12,983 nucleotides of DNA from NCBI GenBank assembly GCA_934373375.1, contig CAKROP010000031.1, forward strand, positions 1-12,983. Reading direction: 5' to 3'. Each line of letters begins with the position of its first letter. Position 1 is the first letter of the stretch. Source of the DNA: an uncultured Anaerosacchariphilus sp. Its GTDB lineage: Bacteria > Bacillota > Clostridia > Lachnospirales > Lachnospiraceae. Below are positions 1 to 7,350 of the stretch, one piece after another. Under the pieces are notes generated by a model. That model was not told where the DNA came from. It saw only the letters and a program-made list of their open reading frames with translations, and ran no database searches. Made by a program: the position numbers and the translations under genes.

Positions 1-95
1 CCAAGGGCAACCGCGCGCTCGATCATCGAAGCAGGAGCGGCATCAGAATCGGCGGAAAAAGAGGAGTGCAGATGAAAATCATGGCAGATCGGCAT
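1..95 (-). CDS. PHP-domain phosphoesterase, probable histidinol-phosphatase (HisJ-like), N-terminal fragment
   Basis: Only the first 31 codons lie in the window; the gene runs off the left edge. The protein begins MPICHDFHLHSSFSADSDA and continues with a helix ending MIERAVALG. The His-x-His motif followed by S-S-F-S-x-D-S is the N-terminal metal-binding signature of PHP phosphoesterases, and this exact layout (DxHxHS..SxDS.....MIERA..LG) is typical of HisJ-type histidinol-phosphatase, which removes phosphate from histidinol phosphate in histidine synthesis. The start at 95 was chosen because an AAAGGA ribosome site sits about 8 bases upstream; an ATG at 103 is in another frame. Other PHP phosphatases cannot be excluded from so short a fragment. 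It is transcribed away from gapA. Confidence 0.7.
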   Translation of the reverse strand, partial: MPICHDFHLHSSFSADSDAAPASMIERAVAL

Positions 96-119
96 AAAAT
101 CATTCCTTTCTTTTGGGGG

Positions 120-161
120 CAGGACAGGCGGAGATCCGCAATCTGTGCGGCTGCTGTCCTG
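120..161 (-). promoter_or_regulatory. Inverted repeat in the leader of the HisJ-like gene
   Basis: CAGGACAG at 120-127 is the exact reverse complement of CTGTCCTG at 154-161. Inside it, GCGGA and TCCGC (128-139) can form a smaller hairpin. There is no T-run after the stem on either strand, so it is not an ordinary intrinsic terminator. It lies 25 to 66 bases before the start codon of the minus-strand gene, so a role in its mRNA or as an operator is possible but unproven. Confidence 0.4.
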
Positions 162-171
162 ATTCAGTAAA

Positions 172-200
172 AAGATACCAGCAAAATGCACATTTGATAA
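172..200 (-). promoter_or_regulatory. Candidate promoter for the PHP/HisJ-like gene
   Basis: On the minus strand a -35-like TTATCA (200-195) is followed after 17 bases by TATCTT (177-172), which carries an upstream TGG (extended -10 form). Each hexamer matches consensus at only 4 of 6 positions, so this is a moderate candidate. Transcription would start near 165 and run through the dyad at 120-161. Confidence 0.35.
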
Positions 201-261
201 ACATATTATCGGATGAGATGCAAAAAGTCCACAAAAATTTGAAGATAACACAGATTGGGGC

Positions 262-290
262 TTGAATTTTTGGAACAAATTGGGTAGAAT
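262..290 (+). promoter_or_regulatory. Promoter of gapA
   Basis: TTGAAT (262-267), a 17-base spacer, then TAGAAT (285-290): 4/6 and 5/6 matches to the housekeeping consensus with ideal spacing. Predicted transcription starts near 297, which gives gapA an untranslated leader of about 215 bases. Confidence 0.65.
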
Positions 291-296
291 ACATAT

Positions 297-511
297 GGGT
301 TGGGAGAAATTTAACAATGTATTTTTACAATACATCGAAGATTCTTACGGGTAATGTATCATTGCAGGCTGCTGACCGGAAATGGACGGTTTAGGGACAG
401 CTGATGTGTCGGACAGAAAGCCGTGCTCAGCAGCAGGCATCGGCGGTATGCAATGGTACACTACACGGTACCCAACATACTATCAAATTACATTTAGGAG
501 GAATTGTAATC
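297..511 (+). promoter_or_regulatory. Long structured 5' leader of gapA
   Basis: No convincing gene lies between the predicted transcript start and gapA. The stretch holds several dyads. ATGTATT-N5-AATACAT is at 317-335, with a further ATGTAT half-copy at 354-359. An 8-base stem GCTGCTGA (368-375) / TCAGCAGC (427-434) could close a domain that contains ACCG/CGGT (375-390) and GACA/TGTC (396-410). GGTAC/GTACC is at 455-472. None matches a riboswitch class I recognise. The left dyad could be a protein operator and the right part an RNA domain; both are inferences from symmetry alone. Confidence 0.4.
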
Positions 512-1525
512 ATGGCAGTAAAAGTTGCAATCAATGGTTTTGGACGTATCGGTCGTCTGGCATTCAGACAGATGTTTGGCGCTGAGGGTTATGAAGTAGT
601 TGCAATCAACGATCTGACAAGCCCGAAGATGCTGGCTCACTTATTAAAATATGATTCATCACAGGGCAAATACGCTCTGGCTGAGACTGTAAGCGCTGGC
701 GAGGACAGCATCACAGTTGACGGCAAGACCATCAAGATCTACGCTGAGAAAGACGCTAAGGATCTTCCGTGGGGAGAGCTTGGAGTAGATGTAGTTCTGG
801 AGTGCACCGGCTTCTACACATCCAAAGAGAAAGCTTCTGCTCATATCGCAGCAGGCGCAAAGAAGGTTGTTATCTCCGCTCCGGCAGGAAATGATCTTCC
901 GACCATCGTTTACAATGTAAACCACAAGACTCTGACAAAGGATGATACAGTTATTTCTGCAGCTTCCTGTACAACAAACTGCCTGGCTCCGATGGCAAAA
1001 GCTCTGAATGACTACATGCCGATCGAGTCTGGTATCATGTGCACAATCCACGCTTACACAGGCGATCAGATGATCCTTGACGGACCGCAGAGAAAGGGTG
1101 ACCTCAGAAGATCCCGTGCAGGTGCTGTAAATATCGTTCCGAACTCCACAGGAGCAGCTAAGGCAATCGGCCTTGTTATTCCGGAACTGAACGGCAAACT
1201 GATCGGCGCTGCACAGCGTGTACCGACCCCGACAGGATCAACCACAATCCTGAACGCAGTTGTTAAGGGCGAGGCTACTGTTGATGGTATCAACGCAGCT
1301 ATGAAGGCTCAGGCTACCGAGTCCTTCGGATACAACACAGACGAGATCGTATCTTCTGATATCGTTGGTATGAGATTTGGTTCTCTGTTCGACGCTACTC
1401 AGACCATGGTTGTAAACCTTGGCAACGGCACATCTCAGGTACAGGTTGTTTCTTGGTATGACAACGAGAACTCCTACGTATCTCAGATGGTTCGTACAAT
1501 CAAGTACTTCGCTGAGCTCGCTTAA
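512..1525 (+). CDS. gapA: Glyceraldehyde-3-phosphate dehydrogenase (NAD-dependent, type I)
   Basis: The 337-residue product is full length. It oxidises glyceraldehyde 3-phosphate to 1,3-bisphosphoglycerate with NAD+ and phosphate in the cytosol. The Rossmann motif NGFGRIGR lies at residues 8-15 and Asp34, after VVAIN, points to NAD rather than NADP use. The catalytic loop SAASCTTNC puts the nucleophile at Cys153, and the general base is His180 in HAYTGDQ. The C-terminal WYDNENSY motif is present. ATG 512 is preferred because AGGAGG (496-501) lies 10 bases upstream and the product then begins [15 protein letters not shown] as in the family; the reading frame stays open back to 404 but has no homologous sequence there. 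It is first in gapA-pgk-tpiA, 114 bases before pgk with a terminator between, so it is probably made in excess. Codon choice is strongly biased, as expected for an abundant enzyme. Confidence 0.97.
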   Translation: MAVKVAINGFGRIGRLAFRQMFGAEGYEVVAINDLTSPKMLAHLLKYDSSQGKYALAETVSAGEDSITVDGKTIKIYAEKDAKDLPWGELGVDVVLECTGFYTSKEKASAHIAAGAKKVVISAPAGNDLPTIVYNVNHKTLTKDDTVISAASCTTNCLAPMAKALNDYMPIESGIMCTIHAYTGDQMILDGPQRKGDLRRSRAGAVNIVPNSTGAAKAIGLVIPELNGKLIGAAQRVPTPTGSTTILNAVVKGEATVDGINAAMKAQATESFGYNTDEIVSSDIVGMRFGSLFDATQTMVVNLGNGTSQVQVVSWYDNENSYVSQMVRTIKYFAELA

Positions 1526-1570
1526 GCATCGAGGTGCATGGCGGGAGCGGCCAATGAATTAAGACCTATT

Positions 1571-1605
1571 AAGAGGTCCGGTCTTTATGGACCGGACCTC
1601 TTTTT
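1571..1605 (+). terminator. Intrinsic terminator between gapA and pgk
   Basis: A perfect 13-base stem (1571-1583 with 1590-1602), a 6-base loop and a T-rich tail to about 1612. This should end most gapA transcripts. No good promoter was found between it and pgk, so pgk and tpiA probably depend on read-through or on a promoter I could not see. AAGACC at 1561-1566 can pair with GGTCTT at 1580-1585, an alternative fold that would break the terminator's left arm. Confidence 0.92.
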
Positions 1606-1639
1606 ATTATTTATCCATGACAAGTAAGGAGAGATTGAG

Positions 1640-2845
1640 ATGTTAAACAAGAAATCTGTAGATGACATCAACGTAAAAGGACAGCGCGTCCTGGTAAGAT
1701 GCGATTTTAACGTACCGCTGAAGGATGGCAAGATCACAGACGAGAATCGTCTGGTTGCAGCGCTGCCGACCATCAAGAAGCTGATCGCTGACGGCGGAAA
1801 GGTTATCCTTTGCTCCCATCTGGGCAAGCCCAAGGGAGAGCCGAAGCCGGAGCTGTCCCTGGCACCGGTAGCAAAGAGACTTTCTGAGCTCCTTGGCCAG
1901 GAAGTAAAGTTTGCAGCTGATCCGGAGGTTGTAGGACCGAACGCAAAGGCAGCTGTAGAGGCTATGAAGGATGGCGAGGTAGTTCTTCTTGAGAACACCC
2001 GTTACCGTGCAGAAGAGACCAAGAACGGAGAGGCATTCTCCAAGGAGCTGGCTTCCCTGGCAGATGTATTTGTAAATGACGCGTTTGGAACCGCACACCG
2101 CGCGCACTGCTCCAACGTAGGCGTAACTCAGTATGTAAAGACCTCTGTAGTAGGATATCTGATGCAGAAGGAGATCAACTTCCTGGGCAACGCAGTTAAC
2201 AACCCGGAGCGTCCCTTCGTAGCGATCCTGGGCGGCGCAAAGGTAGCAGATAAGCTGAACGTAATCGCAAACCTGCTTGAGAAGTGCGACACCCTGATCA
2301 TCGGCGGTGGAATGGCTTACACCTTCCTGAAGGCAAAGGGCTACGAGGTAGGAACCTCTCTGGTAGACGACGAGAAGATCGATTACTGCAAGGAGATGAT
2401 GGAGAAGGCTGAGAAGCTTGGCAAGAAGCTGCTTCTTCCGGTTGATACCACCATCGCAAAAGAGTTCCCGAACCCGATCGACGCAGAGATCGAGGTATCT
2501 GTAGTACCGTCCAACGAGATCCCGGCTGACATGATGGGTCTGGATATCGGAACCAAGACTGCAGAGCTGTACGCTGAGGCTGTGAAGTCTGCGAAGACTG
2601 TAGTATGGAACGGACCGATGGGCGTATTCGAGAACCCGATCCTGGCAAAGGGTACCGTTGCAGTAGCAAAGTCCCTGGCTGAGACAGACGCAACCACCAT
2701 CATCGGCGGCGGCGACTCCGCAGCAGCAGTCAATACCCTTGGCTTCGGTGACAAGATGACTCACATCTCCACAGGCGGCGGCGCATCTCTGGAATTCCTT
2801 GAGGGCAAAGAGCTTCCGGGCGTAGCAGCAGCGAATGACCTGTAA
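1640..2845 (+). CDS. pgk: Phosphoglycerate kinase
   Basis: The 401-residue product has the usual family length. It transfers the acyl phosphate of 1,3-bisphosphoglycerate to ADP, giving ATP and 3-phosphoglycerate. Visible motifs are VRCDFNVPL (substrate site, Asp22 and Asn24), Arg37, SHLGKPKG from Ser59, [41 protein letters not shown] from Trp323, GGGD at 356-359 (nucleotide and hinge region), and the C-terminal [21 protein letters not shown] at 1626-1631 lies 8 bases before the ATG. It is separated from gapA by a strong terminator and is followed 34 bases later by tpiA, with which it is surely co-transcribed. A long open frame on the opposite strand is a codon-bias artefact. Confidence 0.97.
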   Translation: MLNKKSVDDINVKGQRVLVRCDFNVPLKDGKITDENRLVAALPTIKKLIADGGKVILCSHLGKPKGEPKPELSLAPVAKRLSELLGQEVKFAADPEVVGPNAKAAVEAMKDGEVVLLENTRYRAEETKNGEAFSKELASLADVFVNDAFGTAHRAHCSNVGVTQYVKTSVVGYLMQKEINFLGNAVNNPERPFVAILGGAKVADKLNVIANLLEKCDTLIIGGGMAYTFLKAKGYEVGTSLVDDEKIDYCKEMMEKAEKLGKKLLLPVDTTIAKEFPNPIDAEIEVSVVPSNEIPADMMGLDIGTKTAELYAEAVKSAKTVVWNGPMGVFENPILAKGTVAVAKSLAETDATTIIGGGDSAAAVNTLGFGDKMTHISTGGGASLEFLEGKELPGVAAANDL

Positions 2846-2879
2846 GATTTTATTATTTATATAAGAGGAGAAAAGAACA

Positions 2880-3629
2880 ATGGCAAGAAAGAAAATTATC
2901 GCTGGTAACTGGAAAATGAACATGACTCCCAGCGAGGCAGTAGAACTGGTAAACACCTTAAAGCCGCTGGTAGCAAACGATGACGTAGACGTAGTATTCT
3001 GCGTACCGGCTATCGACATCATCCCGGTTGTAGAGGCTGCTAAGGGATCCAACATCCAGGTTGGCGCTGAGAACATGTACTTCGAGGAGAAGGGTGCTTA
3101 CACAGGCGAGATTTCCCCGAACATGCTGACAGACGCAGGCGTTAAGTACGTTATCCTTGGACATTCCGAGAGACGTGAGTACTTCGCAGAGACCAGCGAG
3201 ACAGTAAATAAGAAGATGCTGAAGGCATTCGAGCATGGTCTTACACCGATCATGTGCTGCGGCGAGACTCTGACTCAGAGAGAGCAGGGCGTAACCATGG
3301 ACTTCATCCGTCAGCAGGTTAAGGTTGGTTTCCAGGGCGTAACCGCAGATCAGGCTAAGGAAGCAGTTATCGCTTACGAGCCGATCTGGGCTATCGGAAC
3401 CGGTAAGACAGCTACAACTGAGCAGGCGCAGGAAGTTTGCGCAGGCATCCGTGCATGCATCGCAGAGATCTACGATGAGGCAACTGCAGCAGCTATCCGT
3501 ATCCAGTACGGCGGATCTGTAAACGCAGCTACCGCACCGGAGCTCTTCGTACAGGCAGACATCGACGGCGGTCTGGTAGGCGGCGCAGCTCTGAAGCCGG
3601 ACTTCGGAAAGATTGTAAATTACAAGTAA
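2880..3629 (+). CDS. tpiA: Triose-phosphate isomerase
   Basis: The 249-residue product is complete. It interconverts dihydroxyacetone phosphate and glyceraldehyde 3-phosphate, feeding GAPDH encoded upstream. Catalytic residues are in place: Asn10 and Lys12 in AGNWKMN, His95 in ILGHSERR, and Glu167 in [15 protein letters not shown], which also contains the flexible phosphate loop. YGGSV near the C terminus completes the phosphate site. A good AGAGGAG ribosome site (2864-2870) precedes the ATG by 9 bases. It is last in the cluster and is followed by a terminator. The next glycolytic genes (gpmI, eno) are not present here. Confidence 0.97.
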   Translation: MARKKIIAGNWKMNMTPSEAVELVNTLKPLVANDDVDVVFCVPAIDIIPVVEAAKGSNIQVGAENMYFEEKGAYTGEISPNMLTDAGVKYVILGHSERREYFAETSETVNKKMLKAFEHGLTPIMCCGETLTQREQGVTMDFIRQQVKVGFQGVTADQAKEAVIAYEPIWAIGTGKTATTEQAQEVCAGIRACIAEIYDEATAAAIRIQYGGSVNAATAPELFVQADIDGGLVGGAALKPDFGKIVNYK

Positions 3630-3678
3630 GTCTGAAAATTTAGGCAAAACAACCAAATATAACGTTGTAGAACGTGAT

Positions 3679-3725
3679 AAAAAGTCATTTAATTTAGCTG
3701 ATATTGCTAATTGAATGGCTTTTTA
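3679..3725 (+). terminator. Intrinsic terminator after tpiA
   Basis: The arms 3679-3698 and 3706-3724 pair over about 19 bases, with two G-U wobbles and one bulged base, and end in a T-run at 3720-3724. An A-run opens the left arm, so it may act on both strands. The right arm contains the -35 box of the next promoter. Confidence 0.85.
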
Positions 3726-3739
3726 TTATGCTTTATAAT
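3711..3739 (+). promoter_or_regulatory. Promoter of the 117-residue lipoprotein gene
   Basis: TTGAAT (3711-3716), 17-base spacer, perfect TATAAT (3734-3739). The -35 box lies inside the right arm of the tpiA terminator. Predicted start is near 3746, at the first copy of the TAGTAT repeat array. Confidence 0.7.
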
Positions 3740-3744
3740 CTTTT

Positions 3745-3778
3745 TAGTATCACCTTTTAGTATTACCCTAGTATCACC
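3745..3778 (+). repeat. Three tandem 10-base repeats, TAGTAT(C/T)ACC
   Basis: TAGTATCACC at 3745-3754, TAGTATTACC at 3758-3767 and TAGTATCACC at 3769-3778; starts are 13 and 11 bases apart, about one helical turn. They begin at the predicted transcript start of the lipoprotein gene. Directly after them CCTTTTTT (3777-3784) and AAAAAAGG (3789-3796) form a hairpin, then TTTCAG/CTGAAA (3804-3821) another. The spacing suits a regulator bound on one face of DNA, or a repeated RNA-binding site. Confidence 0.6.
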
Positions 3779-3885
3779 TTTTTTGAAGAAAAAAGGGAAG
3801 GATTTTCAGAAACATCTGAAACTTTCTGAGCGTATAGATCGTCTAATAAAATGAAACAATAAAAGAATGACAGGAGGTTTTTGGT

Positions 3886-4239
3886 ATGAAAAAGAGATTT
3901 GCAATGTTGATGCTTCTTACTGCTATGACTGCATCCATGATAACAGGTTGTGGAACAAAGAATTCGGGAGACAGCGGGCAGAATTCCCAGACCACACAGG
4001 AGGCTTCCGGATCTGAGGAAACAGCTTCCTTTACCGGAACATTGGATGAAAAGAAAGATTTTATGTTTATAGTGACGGATGATGCCGGAAATTCTTACGA
4101 ATTTACCTTTGATAAGGAGAAGCCGGAGGGGCTGGACAAGGTGAAGGTCGGAGATAAGGTTACGGTGACTTATACGGGAACAGTGTCGGAAGTAGATCCC
4201 TTTATGGGAGAGGTGCTTTCTGTCACGGAAGCAAAGTAG
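3886..4239 (+). CDS. Small lipoprotein with OB-like domain, function unknown
   Basis: The 117-residue protein starts with a classic lipoprotein signal: positively charged MKKR, a hydrophobic stretch, and the lipobox ITGC with the lipidated residue at Cys22. A flexible Ser/Thr/Gly/Gln-rich linker runs to about residue 47. The remaining 70 residues read as a small beta-barrel: a GTL strand, F-I-V-T-D-D-A-G-N-x-Y-x-F-x-F, then VKVGDKVTVTYTGTV. This pattern resembles OB-fold domains of exported Firmicute proteins, but I cannot name a family or ligand. It would sit on the outer face of the cell membrane. AGGAGG (3872-3877) lies 8 bases upstream of the start. It is a single-gene unit with its own promoter and terminator. 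Confidence 0.85.
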   Translation: MKKRFAMLMLLTAMTASMITGCGTKNSGDSGQNSQTTQEASGSEETASFTGTLDEKKDFMFIVTDDAGNSYEFTFDKEKPEGLDKVKVGDKVTVTYTGTVSEVDPFMGEVLSVTEAK

Positions 4240-4257
4240 CGCTGCAGAAGCAGAGTG

Positions 4258-4292
4258 AAGAGGCTGCCGCCATATGGCGACAGTCTCTTTTT
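4258..4292 (+). terminator. Intrinsic terminator after the lipoprotein gene
   Basis: AAGAGGCTG and CAGTCTCTT form the lower stem, CGCC and GGCG the upper stem around a 4-base loop, with one C-A mismatch, followed by five T at 4288-4292. Confidence 0.85.
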
Positions 4293-4413
4293 GATCTTCA
4301 GGAAATACCGTGTTATATTAAAGTGTGAAAGCTATGATTCCTATAGAGCAAAAAGAAAGGGATATTTGCGGTGTGTAAAGATTGTATAAAAATGTAAAAA
4401 TTGATAATCCCTC

Positions 4414-4442
4414 TTTATTTTGGAAGGTATTATCTGTATAAT
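4414..4442 (+). promoter_or_regulatory. Probable promoter of the diguanylate cyclase gene
   Basis: A perfect TATAAT lies at 4437-4442, 35 bases before the start codon. At a 17-base spacing the -35 position reads TTTATT, a poor match, so the promoter may be weak or need an activator. No other good candidate was seen in the 4293-4477 gap, which is A/T-rich. Confidence 0.45.
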
Positions 4443-4477
4443 GTACTTATACGAAAGCAATAGGGGAGGGGCGAAGG

Positions 4478-6361
4478 ATGAAAAAGCATTATCGAATCAC
4501 TGCATTGGTAATTGCTATGGCGATAGTTCTTTTGTGTGGAATCAGATTCTACATGCATAGTGCCAGTTCTATAATCTACAGAGAAAATGCCGCTCACTTG
4601 CAGGAAAGCTATGTACAGGTGTCAAAAACCCTGACTCTTTTTATCCAGCGCAACTGGAATGTTTTGTCTGATTGGAGCAGAGAATTACGCAGGCACGAGG
4701 CAGAACAGGAAATGAAAGAAATGTGGGAAAATCTGAAGGACGGGAAAAGTGATTGGCAGTATAGCGATTTCTTTATGTTTAATGAAGAGAATCAGTTCAT
4801 TACCGCCGCAGGCAGAAAAGGGACAGCGGACAGTATTACCGGAGCCTTTGATGAGATGTTTCAGAAAAACAGACGTGTGATTTCTTCGTATACGGCATCT
4901 TCAGGGATAAAGAAAATCGTACTTGCCGCCCCGCTTCCGGAAGTATTTATATCCAATGACGTAAGCTACACCGGACTTGCAATCAGCTACGATACGTCTG
5001 TTGTGGAGAACCTGATGGCAAGCAATCTATATGAAGGTCAAAGTGACTGCTATGTTGTACGCTCAGATGGGGAGATTTTACTTTGTTTGACAGCGAAAAC
5101 AGAGATACCGCAGGATGTAAATAATCTGATTTCTTTTTACACGGATGCGGATATTGTCTGGAAAGACAGGAATCCGGTGTATGTACAGGAATGCATCGAA
5201 CAGCAGCGCGAAGGAAATACCCAGTATACTTATAGAGGAAGAACATATTATATGGTCTCTGAGCCGGTTGGGATTGAAGACTGGACACTGCTTGGAATTG
5301 TGCGTTCTGATGCGGTAGACTATAGCGACCGAAACCTGCAGAAGGTTACTCTGGGGATTCTTGGAACTTCGGCAGCTATTATTATGCTGCTCGTGGTGCT
5401 GGCACTCATATCAGAAAATCGTGCGAAGCTGCTGAATGAAGAGAAGGAGCGGCTCCTTTTGGAGAAAGAGAAAGAACGAGCTACGCAGTTCCTTGAAGGT
5501 ATTTCCCGGATTGTTGACCGGTATGCGGTTGTTGACCTGGAAAATGACAGATATGAATATTATGAGTTAATCCTGGATGAGCCTCTTTATCCTGAAACAG
5601 GGGCATATTGGAGTCTGGTTGATTACATTTCCCGACGATATATTGTATTGACCAATACAGAGAACGCAAAAGTTTGCCGCATGATTGCACCGGATTATCT
5701 GAGAAAGGTGCTTCGAAAGGAAAGCGATATTTTAAAATTTGAGTATTGCATCCGAAATGAAAATATTTACAATGTTATGAATGTGATTCCGATTGAATGG
5801 GCGAAGGATAACAGACTGACTAAGGTTATGCTGGTATCTATGGATATTGGGCAAAAAATCGAACTGGAGAATATGGCAAATACAGATGGATTGACTGGGC
5901 TGTTCAACGAACGGTATTTTACCAATATTCTGCAGAACAAGGAAAAAAAGAAACTTCCGTTTGTTCTCTTTTATATCGATCTGGATCGATTCAAACCGAT
6001 CAATGATACCTATGGCCACAGCACCGGAGATCAGGTGCTTCAGGAAATTGCCAGACGTCTGCAGGAATGTATCCGCAGTAACGATTATGCGTTCCGTATA
6101 GGCGGAGACGAGTTCTCCCTGATTATCTGCTCCGCCTATGACAAAACATTTTGCTGCCATATGGCGGAACGCATTCAAATTGCACTGACGGAGCCGATAA
6201 AGCTGGCCGGAAAAACGCTTCGGGTTGGAGTCAGCTGCGGATGCGCAGCATTTCCGGAAGACAGCAGTGAAGCGGAAGAAGTCCGGGCTATTGCCGACCA
6301 GCGTATGTATGAAGAAAAAGAGAAGCATCATAGAGAGGATCCTATGCACTCCGGCAGGTAG
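4478..6361 (+). CDS. Membrane-bound diguanylate cyclase (GGDEF) with extracellular sensor
   Basis: The 627-residue protein is predicted to make cyclic di-GMP from two GTP. Order of parts: membrane helix at about 7-26; extracellular sensor about 28-285, whose size and placement between two helices suggest a double-Cache-type domain; second membrane helix 290-311; charged coiled coil about 312-340; PAS-like region about 340-460; GGDEF domain from about 466 to 622. The domain begins with ANTDGLTGL and has FYIDLDRFKPIND and GHSTGDQVL. The active site is intact, GGDEF at 542-546. RSND at 533-536, five residues before it, is the RxxD inhibitory site, so product feedback is likely. No EAL or HD-GYP domain is attached. 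A GGGGAGGGG ribosome site (4463-4471) precedes the start. The stop codon is 2 bases from that of the convergent gene. The signal sensed is unknown. Confidence 0.93.
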   Translation: MKKHYRITALVIAMAIVLLCGIRFYMHSASSIIYRENAAHLQESYVQVSKTLTLFIQRNWNVLSDWSRELRRHEAEQEMKEMWENLKDGKSDWQYSDFFMFNEENQFITAAGRKGTADSITGAFDEMFQKNRRVISSYTASSGIKKIVLAAPLPEVFISNDVSYTGLAISYDTSVVENLMASNLYEGQSDCYVVRSDGEILLCLTAKTEIPQDVNNLISFYTDADIVWKDRNPVYVQECIEQQREGNTQYTYRGRTYYMVSEPVGIEDWTLLGIVRSDAVDYSDRNLQKVTLGILGTSAAIIMLLVVLALISENRAKLLNEEKERLLLEKEKERATQFLEGISRIVDRYAVVDLENDRYEYYELILDEPLYPETGAYWSLVDYISRRYIVLTNTENAKVCRMIAPDYLRKVLRKESDILKFEYCIRNENIYNVMNVIPIEWAKDNRLTKVMLVSMDIGQKIELENMANTDGLTGLFNERYFTNILQNKEKKKLPFVLFYIDLDRFKPINDTYGHSTGDQVLQEIARRLQECIRSNDYAFRIGGDEFSLIICSAYDKTFCCHMAERIQIALTEPIKLAGKTLRVGVSCGCAAFPEDSSEAEEVRAIADQRMYEEKEKHHREDPMHSGR

Positions 6362-6363
6362 CT

Positions 6364-7308
6364 TTATTTCTGATCCAGCACAGACTGAATTTGTTTCATC
6401 AGCTGTTCGTAGTTTGACGGATCATCAATTCCGCCCATGAAAGGCTCGCCAACGATATTTCCGTCTTTATCTACGAGAACGGTTGTCGGAAATGCCATGA
6501 TATCCCCTGCGTATTTTCCAACGGCGGAATCGGAATCGAAGGTCAGGTTTTTGTAGGAAGCTCCCTGGGCCTTCAGGATTTCCTTCGCTTCTTTGATTCC
6601 GTCCTGATTGTCGTCTAATGTATCCGTATTGATACCAACCACTTCGCCGCCCATTTCCTTTAGTTTATCATTTAACTCATTCAGCTTGGAAAGCTCCTCA
6701 ACACAGGGCTTGCAGCCGCTGAACCAGAAGTTTACAACCGTAACTTTATTTTGGGCGAAAAGGCTGTCATCTACATCGTTCCCATCCAGGTCTTTTCCTT
6801 TGAAACCGTGGAACACACCTGTAGAGTCAGCTGAGCTGGAGGAAGTGCTGCCGGAGGAATCAGATGCTGCAATTTCTTTTTCAAGCCTTGCAATTTCTTC
6901 TTCAATGCCGCGGATCGTTTCGATGTCTTTACTCAGAGTGTCATATTCTTCTTCAGAGAAAGAATCCTTGTTTGATTCTATTGTATTTGCAAGAAAGTCC
7001 GCATAGTTTTCATTCGAGGCAGCATCGTCAGGGTTCTTGCTCATAAAGCCAAAGACCTTGTCCCATACATTTTTGTGATCTGCAAAAATCTGGTTTTCCT
7101 GCTGGTACAGGTCGTCCAGCTTTTCGTCGGGCGCAGCCGTGCCGCCTGCATCTGCGGCGGAAGCAGCCTCCTGATTCGTGTTTTCCGTTGTCGCGGAATC
7201 AGAGGAATTTCCACAGCCCGTGAATGCAAAAAGCAGGGAAATGGCGAGAAATGCCGCAATTGCCTTTTTTAGTTTCATTGAGTTTCTTCTACCTGATTTG
7301 TTTTTCAT
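6364..7308 (-). CDS. Thioredoxin-fold (TlpA/redoxin-like) lipoprotein with helical spacer
   Basis: The 314-residue protein is probably exported and anchored to the membrane. After a basic N terminus and a hydrophobic segment it has LFAFTGCG, a lipobox-like site with Cys32 (Phe at -3 is unusual but tolerated). Residues about 49-150 are acidic and helical, including a coiled-coil stretch (IEEEIARLEKEIA); a Ser-rich linker follows; residues about 164-314 are a thioredoxin fold with VNFWFSGCKPC (Cys199 and Cys202) and the cis-proline in FPTT (Pro274). It likely reduces or exchanges disulfides outside the cell. Start 7308 is preferred over 7344 because AGGAG (7323-7319) lies 10 bases before it. 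It follows the NapH-like gene by 42 bases in one operon, so that membrane protein is the likely electron donor. The partner substrate is unknown. Confidence 0.88.
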   Translation of the reverse strand: MKNKSGRRNSMKLKKAIAAFLAISLLFAFTGCGNSSDSATTENTNQEAASAADAGGTAAPDEKLDDLYQQENQIFADHKNVWDKVFGFMSKNPDDAASNENYADFLANTIESNKDSFSEEEYDTLSKDIETIRGIEEEIARLEKEIAASDSSGSTSSSSADSTGVFHGFKGKDLDGNDVDDSLFAQNKVTVVNFWFSGCKPCVEELSKLNELNDKLKEMGGEVVGINTDTLDDNQDGIKEAKEILKAQGASYKNLTFDSDSAVGKYAGDIMAFPTTVLVDKDGNIVGEPFMGGIDDPSNYEQLMKQIQSVLDQK

Positions 7309-7350
7309 GATTTTTATTCTCCTTTTGAATATGATTTGATTCATTTTAGC

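Noticed and set aside
396..416. CggR-like operator (GGGAC...TGTC...GGAC) in the gapA leader
   Set aside because: The spacing does not match the known B. subtilis operator, and no cggR gene is present; kept only as a weak dyad in the leader.
401..420. Hammerhead-ribozyme-like CTGATG...GAAA core in the gapA leader
   Set aside because: The CTGANGA core is not complete, the intervening stem is only 3 bases, and no cleavage-site stems could be drawn.
404..511. Upstream extension of the gapA frame to ATG 404
   Set aside because: No ribosome site, no GAPDH-like sequence, and a textbook AGGAGG plus family-typical N terminus at 512.
1643..3076. 477-residue open frame antisense to pgk and tpiA
   Set aside because: Composition mirrors the strong codon bias of the genes opposite; no recognisable domain, and it crosses two genes and their ribosome site.
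3745..3778. CRISPR array
   Set aside because: Repeat unit is only 10 bases with 1-3 base gaps; no spacers or cas genes.
7309..7344. Upstream ATG 7344 for the thioredoxin-like lipoprotein
   Set aside because: It would place the AGGAG inside the coding region and put extra charged residues before the signal sequence; ATG 7308 has that ribosome site.
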